A DNA stretch of 64,000 nt from Sorghum bicolor. Lineage: Eukaryota > Streptophyta > Magnoliopsida > Poales > Poaceae. The stretch covers positions 46,450,618 through 46,514,617 of the forward strand of contig NC_012870.2 in NCBI RefSeq assembly GCF_000003195.3, given 5' to 3'. The notes beneath the pieces were generated by a model. The model ran no database searches and was not told the origin of the DNA. It saw nothing but the letters and a program-made list of their open reading frames with translations. The translations under genes and the position numbers were made by a program. This document shows positions 46,008-56,364 of this stretch, in pieces. The first letter of the stretch is position 1. Each line of letters starts with the position of its first letter.

Positions 46008-46771
46008 GTGTGTGAGGGCTATCTGGGGATGATGCCCCACTGGGAGCTGTGGCTCCACCTCTATAGGGGCGAGCTCTTCAATGCCCCCACCGGAACCACC
46101 GGCGTGAGGAAGCCCGTGCGGGCGGGATGCCTCAACCTCGTGCTGAAGACGGGGAAGACGAATAGGCCGCGCGAGTACATCCCAGTGGGATTGTCGACTA
46201 ACCATGCCGGCTGGGACTCCCAGTGGTTTTATCTGCGGAACGACGACAATCTCCTACCTGCTTACACCGGTCGCCTAATCACAGAGCGTCCAGCGGACTG
46301 GACATACGGCGTCGTCCAAGCACATCAATCGCGGCTCGACCCCCTTCTCGACGCCCTGAAGAAGCTTCGCTTGGAGGGTCTGTCCGCCGCTCTCGTCCTC
46401 TCGGCCGTCCATCATCGAAGGGTTCTCCCACTGATGTCTCGTCCGCTGAGGATGGACGAGATGGGCCCAAGCGTCTCGTCCCGGGACCTCGAGGCGTGCC
46501 GGATGTCCAACGAGGCTCCGGCGGACGATGAGGTCGCAGCCCGGGTCAGGGCGGCCATTGCCGGTGATTTTAAGCCGGAGCATGTTAACGGCTTCCCCAT
46601 GAGGCCTGATGTGGGCTCGATCGATCTGGTATGTTATTTTCTCATACACAGCTCCAATTTTGGATTTCTTTCGATCCCTTCTTAAGCCCAACTTTGTTCT
46701 GGTAGGGACGGATCGATGTCCGGTCCTCGAGGCCTCCAGAAAGGAGGATGAGGTCGACCGTGACAGACGGC
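46008..46771 (+). pseudogene. Tat-type antisense gene, 5' exons (Transposase_28-like domain)
   Basis: An open stretch of 207 codons (46008-46628) encodes the kind of sequence annotated in grasses as a putative gypsy-type transposon domain (Pfam PF04195): CEGYLGMMPHWELWLHLYRG near the start, then a Trp-containing PAGWDSQWFYL-like part. A short intron is likely at 46629-46705 (GTATGT...GGTAG), and the next exon runs to 46771, where A3 is inserted. With those splice sites the frame is off by one base relative to the downstream frame, so either a one-base change or another acceptor is involved. The first exon(s) and promoter are lost at the A2 boundary (46007). The gene lies antisense to the Tat pol, in the position of the known Tat aORF. 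Confidence 0.72.
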
Positions 46772-48007
46772 TGTTGATATTTGGGAACGCAATAAGGAAT
46801 TGATCCGCAAGCGCACGGATATCGGTGAGCACTTCACCCTGGAAATTATCTAGAGTATCGTATTTATTTTTTTTACCACTAGGAGAAAGAGTGCATCTGA
46901 CTAACCGGTCTATTACTACTAACCTTTAGGCACAAAGAATGTCTTTCGATGTGAGTGATAAATAGAGAAGACTGCAACCGTAGTCTCTTTCTAACCTTGG
47001 TAAGGATGATCTACTGTTCTAATGGGGAGGCTAACGGAATCTAGACACCACAAAGGATGTTCGACCCGCACCTATAAACCCTATCCTTCCTGCTAACGAG
47101 ATGTGATCTACAAAGGTAGCTCGGAATTGTCACGTTCCTCACTACTACCACGGTCCAGCTAGTCAGGGAATATCTATGAGTACCCCAGCCAAAACACCAC
47201 GTTTACGCCAGCAATGATTACTCTAAACTCTACGCGAAGAGATTAAAGTAAACTCATAAACCATAAGAACAATAAAACAAGAACTTACTAGAATTTAGAA
47301 GTCGAATTACTGAAGAATCCTAGGAGCAAGCTTCGGGTTAGGAGAACTTGATCCCACAGGTACAAGCTTGGAGTAGACACCGACAGGCCGGGCTTCCTCC
47401 ACTCTACACCTCCACTCTATCTCTCTCAATCTAGTAGAAACTAGAAGATCTATTTCTACCTTACATTGATTGCTAAGCCTAAAAAGAAATATTAATTAGA
47501 GAAGAGGTTTTCCTTCGAGGGCACCCCTCAGTCTCTATGATAATTTCTTCATGTCTTCTCCAGGGGCCAGGGGGGCCTTGCTTATATAGTCCTCCCGTTC
47601 TATGCGTTTTTGGGTCGATAGCCGAGGTGGTACTATGTTTTTCTTGATCCAATAGGTCGGTGGAATATCCCGAACGAAAGAGTCCTGATTTGGCTCCAGC
47701 AGGGGGGCGGGCGCCCAGGCTACCAGGGCGGGCGCCCTGGGCCTGGCCCAGTTTTGCCTCCGCTTCGGTCTCGTGGCTTCTGGAGTCTTCTAGATGATGT
47801 AAAATTGCGCGGTGCGTTGATATCTCTATGTAATCCCGACATGTAGGCCTTTCTTCCTTATTTCCTGATAACCCCCTGCAGAAACAGATAAACAACAAAA
47901 CTCGTGGAATTCTGTTAGATCAAACCCTAATTCTAGGTGTTGTTTGCATATTGGTCCTTTCTCTTGTTTATTTGATAATTAAAATTGATACTTAAGAACC
48001 GTCAACA
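46772..48007 (-). repeat. 3' LTR of A3 (1236 bp)
   Basis: Plus-strand limits TGTTGATATTTGG and ...CCGTCAACA. GC boxes at 47705-47716 and 47726-47737 (21 bp apart); minus-strand TATA box TATATAAG near 47583-47590. Confidence 0.95.
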
Positions 48008-49577
48008 AATACCCCCATACTTAGGCTTTTACTCGTCCTCGAGAAAAGGATGGTTAAGAAAAATATCTGGGGTAAAACATTTAAAACATTCTCTTTATAT
48101 AATTGCAGGGTGTTAAAATTCCACTGTGTACCATAGTCAGGGATGTTTATGGTTAAGAGTAAAGATCCTTTCTTCTCAATCCTGTCACTTGGAGTTTTTG
48201 TTATATTTTTGAAAGAAAGTTAGCATACCTTTTTATCCTCATTGGTTCTCTCAGATCACTCATTATCTTTTATATATATATATCTCACTGAGGCTGTTTT
48301 ATTTTGCAAAAATTCTCAAGCATTCTTACTTTACATTTATTGCCTGGTCAAAACGGGATCCGAGGAGGGGAATGTCATACTCTTAGATCAAAGACTTTGG
48401 AAATTAAAATCTTTGTCAACTCTTGCTGGCATATTGCTTATTAGAGGGACCATGGGCTATCATTTTCATTTCATCATTTTTTTAAGTGGATACCGAGGTA
48501 CCCCTAATTCTACTGCCGGACACTTGTCCATTTTTTCTGCGAGGTTGTCGAGCACTTGCTCCTTTTTATTTCCTCGAAATATTTTTATTTTTGCATAGCC
48601 CATGCCTCTAATGCAATAATACTTCAGAAGAGTGAATCTTTCTGAAATAATATCTTGATCTTAGGAGCATGATAAATCTCTCAACAAGGGTCTAACTCAT
48701 TTTGAACAAACTCAATACAGAGTAGATAGCTTTATAATCATCATTAATATTTTTATTTTTATCAGGCATATAAAACACTGAGGATGGTAGCTAGAATTTT
48801 GAATATTTTGAAATAAATTCTCCAAGCAACAATGATATCAAGAATAAGAAACTCATACTCTACCATCACATATTCCATATTGACTTGAGTAACACAGGGT
48901 TTTAAAATGATTTTATAATAATTGCAACTTTTCAGGAAATATCACAGATTGAGATTAATCATGATTAGAAATATTTTAATCTTTTTATTTTATCATGTCG
49001 GAAACAGTAATCTGCATAATCCAAAATAAATGTATGTATGAAGTAAAGTGTGCAGAGTGTGTACCTGAATCGTGGAGTGGTGTATTCGGAGTGTGTTTGG
49101 CATGTTAAGGGATATTGACTTGAGTAACACAGGGTTTTAAAATGATTTTATAATAATTGCAACTTTTCAGGAAATATCACAGATTGAGATTAATCATGAT
49201 TAGAAATATTTTAATCTTTTTATTTTATCATGTCGGAAACAGTAATCTGCATAATCCAAAATAAATGTATGTATGAAGTAAAGTGTGCAGAGTGTGTACC
49301 TGAATCGTGGAGTGGTGTATTCGGAGTGTGTTTGGCATGTTAAGGGATCTCCCCCATACTTGTTTTCTGCTTTCTTGCACCAAAATAAAGTAGAGACACA
49401 CAAGACATAATAATAATAGTAATACTCTTTATTGATCTTGAGGCATTTAGTACAAAAGACTGATAACAAACTGATAGCAAACTGATAATAATAGTAAACT
49501 GATGATAATAGTAAACCTAAACCGAATTTAAAGATAAATGACTAAGATGCATTGCCTCAAGGTCTAATCTAGATAAC
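48008..49577 (-). other. A3 3' noncoding region with tandem duplication
   Basis: AT-rich counterpart of A1 15806-17078, reading leftwards from the third ORF to the 3' LTR. It contains a perfect-looking 235-bp tandem duplication, 48877-49111 and 49112-49346, present once in A1. Open frames inside are short and not conserved. Confidence 0.7.
48877..49346. repeat. 235-bp tandem duplication inside A3
   Basis: 48877-49111 is repeated at 49112-49346 with a constant offset of 235 bp and no difference noticed. The homologous part of A1 (about 16010-16240) is single copy, so the duplication happened in A3 or its recent parent. Confidence 0.88.
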
Positions 49578-50207
49578 TTAACGGCGCTCTAATTCCTTGA
49601 TCTTCTTGTTGGCACTGGCAAGATCCTGCCTAAGGCCTAATATAACGGTGTTGTGGTTAGAGAGCTGCCTAGTGAGGGAATTAATCGAGGACTGGAGGTC
49701 TATGATAACTCTATCTAGCCTGCGAACTTCCTCATCAATATCCATTATAGTCTTGCGACGCTTGGGAGGTGTCTCAAAAGCATTGAGAGAGTGCTTCGGG
49801 GCTGCCTTTGGAGGGATGAAACGGACTTTGGATGCTCTAATCCCTTCAAAGTAAGGCCTTTCCTCCTCCGTAGTGTAGCGAACGCTGCTGATCTCGCCGC
49901 TCCAGTTGGTCTTGACTCCAACGACCCTCTCATTGGGTCTAGGTGGAAGGATCCTTGTACCGATTGGTACCTTGATAGTGGTCTTCGTCTTGGATGATGG
50001 TCCTTTGAGGAGTAGGGGTTGTGGTGGTGCGGTGAGAACTGGTTGAGCATGGTAGGATTGGGCGGAGCTGCGTTAGCGTAATGGCATGGCTTCTAGTTGT
50101 CGCTCTGTGTTGGCCGGGACGAGAGCACGGGCATCGGGGTCTTCCACTGGCTCCATGTTGAGGTTGAAGGGGACGACTTCCCAATCATCGTGGTATTTCT
50201 CGGCCAT
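49578..50207 (-). pseudogene. Third ORF of A3 (209-aa homologue), one nonsense codon
   Basis: The same 630-bp length as the A1 frame (15176-15805), from ATG at 50207 to TAA at 49578-49580. Gln45 has become a TAA stop (50073-50075; CAA to TAA). Elsewhere the frame is intact, with about 17 synonymous and 7 missense differences from A1. The basic PPKRRK motif and coiled-coil C-terminus are retained. A candidate promoter precedes it (50321-50502). As it stands only a 44-residue peptide would be made, unless translation restarts. Confidence 0.85.
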
Positions 50208-50320
50208 TGGAGTAGCAAGGAACTAATAAAATTTTAATTGAAGTAGAGCTAATTAAGCTCTAATTGAAGGAGAGAAAGCTTGGTGGCTTGGTGTCTGAAA
50301 ACTGAGGTCAGGGGTCTGTT

Positions 50321-50502
50321 TATATAGGGGTCAAAAGGATGCCTCTATGGGTTGTTCGGGTTGCTCCCGTCGATGTGCGTGCGAAACTTTCCATCCGAGG
50401 GATTATTCGGATTACCCTAAGTGCATTTTCCATATCAGAGAAAGTCGGGACCGAGGGGGAACAGGGGCTGGGCGCCCGCCCACTTGACCTGGGCGCCCGC
50501 CC
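50321..50502 (-). promoter_or_regulatory. Candidate internal promoter for the A3 third ORF
   Basis: Boxes GGGCGCCCGCCC at 50470-50481 and 50491-50502 (21 bp apart, plus-strand reading) lie upstream of a minus-strand TATATA at 50321-50326, about 115 bp before the ATG. It is the counterpart of A1 14856-15039, so the arrangement predates the split of the two copies. Confidence 0.6.
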
Positions 50503-50609
50503 TCTCTCTGGCTCCTCTGTGGGCCCACTTTTCCGAGCGCGTTTCTAGATGCGAAATTATTTAGAAAAATATATATGCCCCAAAACCATCAGACCAAAAG
50601 TGTCGGGCT

Positions 50610-53600
50610 CTAATTCTCCATGGGAAGGTAAAAATGGACTACGTCTATTTCTTCAAATTCCTCATTGGGCTCTAAAAATAATTTAAGACGTTGACCATTT
50701 ACCTTGAATAACGTACCTTCGCTATTTTGAAGTGTGATAGCTCCGTGGGATGATGAATTGATTACCTTGAATGGTCCTTCCCATTTGCTCCGGAGTTTTC
50801 CATGCCCGAAAAGCTTTACCCTGGAATTAAAAAGTAATACCTTATCTCCGGGTGTGAACTCCTTCTTGATTCTCTTGTCATGCCACCTCTTGACTCTTTC
50901 TTTGTAGATTTTTGAATTGTGATATGCCTTCTCTCGCCATTCTTCCAATTCTGATAGTTGCATTCTTCTATAATCTCCAGCAACATCTAGGTCCATATTC
51001 CATCTCTTTATGGCCCAGTGTGCTTTGAACTCTAGTTCAATAGGTAGATAGCAAGTCTTCCCATACACCAATTGGTATGGAGACATTCCAATTGGGGTCT
51101 TGTATGCTGTCCGGTATGCCCAGAGTGCATCGGGTAACTTGTCTTTCCACGTCGTTCCCATTTCATTTACTGTCTTCTGAAGAATATTCTTGATTTGTTT
51201 GTTGGAAGTCTCTGCTTGGCCACTTGTCTGAGGATGATAGGGGGTAGCGACGTTGTGACAGATTCCATGTCTTGATAGATATTGCTTGAAGCGTTTGTCG
51301 ATGAAGTGTGCTCCTCCATCACTTATCACTACTCTGGGAACTCCAAATCTTGGAAATATAATTTCTTCAAACATCCTCTTTGAACTGACGTTGTCGGCAT
51401 GCTTGCAAGGTAATGCTTCTACCCACTTGGAGACATAGTCAACCGCCACCAAAATGTACTCACACTTCTTTGATGGAGGAAATGGACCCATGTAGTCTAT
51501 TCCCCAGACATCAAAGAGCTCAATCTGAAGGTTGTTGGTGAGTGGCATTGCATCCCTTGTATTTATGTTTCCGTGCCTTTGACATGGCCCACATCTCCTG
51601 ATATATTGCTTCGTGTCTTCATACATTGTAGGCCAGTAGAATCCACACTACCAGATCTTTGAATGTGTACGGAATGCTCCATAGTGACCTCCATATGGTG
51701 ATGAATGACATCTGTCGATGATCTTCCATCCTTCCTCTGGTCACACATCTCCTGAGTAAGCCATGAGAGCATACTCGGAAGAGGTATGGCTCATCCCATA
51801 TATGTGAACGACTTTCTTGAATAAGCTTCTTCTTGTTTGCTCCTGGTGGTACATACCCTGAAACCATAAAATTAACAATATCTGCATACCAGGGGTCAGA
51901 CCTGTTAATCCCGTAGAGCATGTCGTCCCGGAGTGAATCATTGATTGGGGTTTCCTGTGGACTCTTAAAATACATTCTAGACAGGTGATCAGCAACAGAA
52001 TTTTCTACTCCCTTTTTATCTTTTATTTCTAAGTCAAATTCTTGGAGTAATAAAATCCATCTAATTAGGCGAGGTTTAGCATCTTTTTTAGTGAGCAAAT
52101 ATTTTAGTGCAGCATGATCAGTGTAAACAATTATTTTAGCTCCAACTAAATAAGATCTAAATTTATCAATGGCAAAGACAACAGCCAGAAGCTCTTTTTC
52201 AGTGGTTGCATAATTAAGTTGAGCTCCTGTCAAAGTTTTACTGGCATAAGCAATTGCATGATGCTTCTTATCTTTAGTTTGTCCCAATACTGCCCCCACG
52301 GCATAATCACTAGCATCACACATAATTTCAAAAGGCAACGACCAATCAGGGGGTTGAATGATTGGTGCAGAGATGAGTGCTTTCTTTAATAAATTGAAAG
52401 ATGTTAGACATGCATCATCAAATTCGAAAGGAGCATCCTTGGCTAGCAAAAGAGTAAGTGGTCTAGCAATGAATGAAAAATCTTTTATGAATCTACGATA
52501 AAAACCAGCATGGCCAAGAAAGCTTCGAATTCCTTTTATATTCACAGGTGGAGGTAGTTGTTCAATTACTTCAATTTTAGCTTTGTCTACCTCAATTCCT
52601 CTTTCAGACACTAAGTGTCCCAGCACTATTCCTTCCCTAACCATAAAATGACATTTTTCCCAATTAAGGATTAAGTGCTTTTCTTCACATCTTTGCAAAA
52701 CCTTATCTAAGTTTTCAAGACAACTATCAAAAGTTTTTCCATAAACAGAGAAATCATCCATGAAAACTTCCATAATCTCTTCAATCATATCAGAAAATAT
52801 AGACATCATGCATCTTTGAAAAGAAGCTGGTGCATTACATAACCCAAAAGACATTCTACGGTAAGCATAAGTTCCATAAGGGCATGTAAAAGTGGTTTTG
52901 CTTTGATCATCGGGATGGATCGGGATTTGATGATACCCGGAATATTCATCTAAGAAACAAAAGAATGAATGGTTTGCTAACCGCTCTAGCATCTCATCTA
53001 TAAAAGGTAAAGGAAAGTGATCCTTTCTCGTGGCTTTATTTAGTTTTCTATAGTCTATGCACATCCGCCATCCTGTGACGGTGCGTTGCGGAATTAGCTC
53101 GTACTTTTCATTCATAATAACTGTCATGCCTCCCTTTTTGGGCACAACTTGGACTGGGCTCACCCACTCACTGTGCGGCACAGGATATATAATCCCTGCA
53201 TGCAGCAACTTAATAACTACCTTTTTAACTACCTCTCTCATAGTGTTGTTAAGTCTACGTTGGGGTTCTCGAGAGGGTGTAACAGAAGGATCTGTTGGAA
53301 TACGATGGGTACAAATCATAGGACTGATTCCTGTAAGATCTTGAAGTGAGTAGCCGAATACTGAGTGATGTTTCTCAAGAATGGTCATTAATCACAGAGT
53401 TTGATCCTGAGTGAGTTTATCGCTAATGATCACAGGAAACTCTGGATTATTGTTTAGGAAAGCATAGGTAAGACCGGGTGGTAAAGTTTTAAGCTCTATG
53501 GGGGGTCTAGGTGTTTCTGCAAACTCATCTAAGGGTTCAGGCTCAGAAGGTTCGTCTTCTTCTTCTGTGAAGAAAGGAGTTTCGTCTTCTAAGTCTGGTT

Positions 53601-54995
53601 CATCCAAAAGCTCTAGAGATGCAGCCTTTACCTCCTCCATAGGATCAGGCAAAAGATATGACTCGGCCTTATTGTTTAAGGAGTGAAATATTATTGAGAA
53701 TTTAAAGGTTTTTCAAAAGAAATGTGTAGCTTTCCAGTATGACCTTCATAAAGGAGTCTTCTAAAAGGTTGTCCTATCAATAGGTCGAAGTCCCATGTAT
53801 CAAAGATATAGAAGTTCAAATGAACCATGGAGCCTTCTACCGTAAGAGGTAGGACATTTATAATTCCAAGACTGGGGACTAATCGTCCCGAAGATTCCTT
53901 TATGACCTTTGTTGTGGGGGTTAAGATAAGATTTTTAAATAGTTTAAGTGCAAAGGATTCAAACATAATGTTGATCCCCACAACAGGATTATAAAGAGCA
54001 TTAAATCGATCAGAATTATAAGCACAGCGTATAGTTATAGAGGGTGTGTCCAAACGGATCACATCAGAGGAAAACTCTGATTCCTCCAACCATTCGCTAC
54101 TCATGACTGAGATAAGCTCTCTCAATTGATATTCACTTGGTAAATAAATGCTAAATTGACCGTTTTGGGGTTTGTCAATAGAATGGTAGTTTGAAATATT
54201 TCCAAAATCGGCAAAAAGATCGGATTCTATATCCAGCATGAAGTCCGGTAGTGGAATTTCTTCCTCTTGAGGCTCAGAACTTGGGATAGCTAAAGTAGAT
54301 GAATAATTTGGCAGAGTGTGTACTTCGGCTTCGTAGGTTTCATCATGAAGGGTATTATCCATCTCAGCTTCTAGGATTCTATCTAGGATCACTCTTGCTT
54401 CATCAGCAGGGATGCGAAAGAAAGAACCTCTAGACATTGTGTGTAGCATTTGTTTGTGATTTCTATGAAGACCTAGAAAAAAGTGAAATAAAAGAACAGG
54501 GTCTTCAAGATTAAGGTTTGGACCAGATTCTAAAAGATCAGAAAAACATTTCCAGGATTTTCCCAAAGTTTCATTATCTTTTTTTTTAAAAGATAGGACT
54601 TCGAGTCTAAGGTCGGCTATACGGTCAAGGGAATAGAAATCTAGACAAAAGTTGGCTCGTAAAACTCCCCATTCACCTTGTTGTTGACTTACCTTCTGAC
54701 TGTACCATTGTCTAGCTTCTCCCCTTAGAGAAAAAGGAAAAAGCTTCCAACGTAAAGTCTTATCAGAAATGCCTTCAATGCGAAGACAATCACATGTTTG
54801 CTCAAAATCTCTAATATGAAGGTAAGGGTTTTCGTCTTCCTTTCCCGAAAAAGATAGGTTTTGAATCATGGCAATCAACCTAGAACTTAACTTATACTGG
54901 GGTGTTTGGATAGGCTGTGATGATTCCCATGGTAAAAGATCAGTTGCTAAAGGGATTGCAGACTCATGGATCGATTTAGAATTTTGGTTTTCCAT
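50610..54995 (-). pseudogene. A3 gag-pol polyprotein, several lesions
   Basis: The start is the ATG at 54995; domain order as in A1: gag, protease region, RT (FMDDFSVYG near 52755), RNase H, integrase ([17 protein letters not shown]), C-terminal module to 50610. Compared with A1 it has a frame-breaking change near 53690, a TGA at 53392-53394 (CGA in A1), a 2-bp deletion near 51740 and a TAG near 51650 (CAG in A1). It is intact where A1 is broken (near 10630 and at 12140), so the two copies decayed independently. It encodes no chromodomain. Confidence 0.9.
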
Positions 54996-55101
54996 AAGGT
55001 AAGAATAAAGAAAATAAATAAAGGATATAAAAGATAAGAAAAGATAAAAGTATAGATACAAGCTAGTAGCAAGACTCAGGTTATCTCAGCAACCGTCTTT
55101 C

Positions 55102-55119
55102 TCCCCGGCAACGGCGCCA
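55102..55119 (-). other. Primer-binding site of A3 (tRNA-Asp, perfect)
   Basis: Minus strand TGGCGCCGTTGCCGGGGA, eight bases from the 5' LTR. Confidence 0.9.
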
Positions 55120-55127
55120 GAAATGCT

Positions 55128-56364
55128 TGTTGATATTTGGGAACGCAATAAGGAATTGATCCGCAAGCGCACGGATATCGGTGAGCACTTCACCCGGGAA
55201 ATTATCCAGAGTATCGTATTTATTTTTTTTTACCACTAGGAGAAAGAGTGCATCTGACTAACCGGTCTATTAGTACTAACCTTTAGGCACAAAGAATGTC
55301 TTTCGATGTGAGTGATAAATAGAGAAGACTGCAACCGTAGTCTCTTTCTAACCTTGGTAAGGATGATCTACTGTTCTAATGGGGAGGCTAACGGAATCTA
55401 GACACCACAAAGGATGTTCGACCCGCACCTATAAACCCTATCCTTCCTGCTAACGAGATGTGATCTACAAAGGTAGCTCGGAATTGTCACGTTCCTCACT
55501 ACTACCACGGTCCAGCTAATCAGGGAATATCTATGAGTACCCCAGCCTAAACACCACGTTTACGCCAGCAATGATTACTCTAAACTCTACGCGAAGAGAT
55601 TAAAGTAAACTCACAAACCATAAGAACAATAAAACAAGAACTTACTAGAATTTAGAAGTCGAATTACTGAAGAATCCTAGGAGCAAGCTTCGGGTTAGGA
55701 GAACTTGATCCCGCAGGTACAAGCTTGGAGTAGACACCGACAGGCCGGGCTTCCTCCATTCTACACCTCCACTCTATCTCTCTCAATCTAGTAGAAACTA
55801 GAAGATCTATTTCTACCTTACATTGATTGCTAAGCCTAAAAAGAAATATTAATTAGAGAAGAGGTTTTCCTTCAAGGGCACCCCTCAGTCTCTATGATAA
55901 TTTCTTCATGTCTTCTCCAGGGGCTAGGGGGGCCTTGCTTATATAGTCCTCCCCTTCTATGCGTTTTTGGGTCGATAGCCGAGGTGGTACTATGTTTTTC
56001 TTGATCCAATAGGTCGGTGGAATATCCCGAACGAAAGAGTCCTGATTTGGCTCCAGCAGGGGGGCGGGCGCCCAGGCTACCAGGGCGGGCGCCCTGGGCC
56101 TGGCCCAGTTTTGCCTCCGCTTCGGTCTCGTGGCTTCTGGAGTCTTCTAGATGATGTAAAATTGCACGGTGCGTTGATATCTCTATGTAATCCCGACATG
56201 TAGGCCTTTCTTCCTTATTTCCTGATAACCCCCTGCAGAAACAGATAAACAACAAAACTCGTGGAATTCTGTTAGATCAAACCCTAATTCTAGGTGTTGT
56301 TTACATATTGGTCCTTTCTCTTGTTTATTTGATAATTAAAATTGATACTTAAGAACCGTCAACA
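55128..56364 (-). repeat. 5' LTR of A3 (1237 bp)
   Basis: Plus-strand limits TGTTGATATTTGG and ...CCGTCAACA, followed by ACGGC. GC boxes at 56062-56073 and 56083-56094 (21 bp apart); minus-strand TATATAAG near 55940. One extra T in a T run explains the length difference from the other LTR. Confidence 0.95.

Larger units (their letters stand above)
46772..56364 (-). mobile_element. Element A3 (Athila-type), sister copy of A1
   Basis: A complete minus-strand element of 9593 bp flanked by ACGGC (46767-46771 and 56365-56369). It has the same organisation as A1: 1.24-kb LTRs, perfect tRNA-Asp PBS, gag-pol, third ORF and 3' noncoding region. LTRs differ at about 14 sites by eye (near 1%). The coding region carries several lesions, and the 3' noncoding region has a 235-bp tandem duplication. 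Confidence 0.95.

Noticed and set aside
48242..48598. 118-aa plus-strand frame in A3 3' noncoding region
   Set aside because: Antisense to the element, AT-rich, and not matched by an open frame in A1.
44473..55119. tRNA-Asp-like 3' ends at 44473-44490 and 55102-55119
   Set aside because: Only the 18-base primer complement is present beside LTRs; there is no cloverleaf, so these are PBSs and not tRNA genes.
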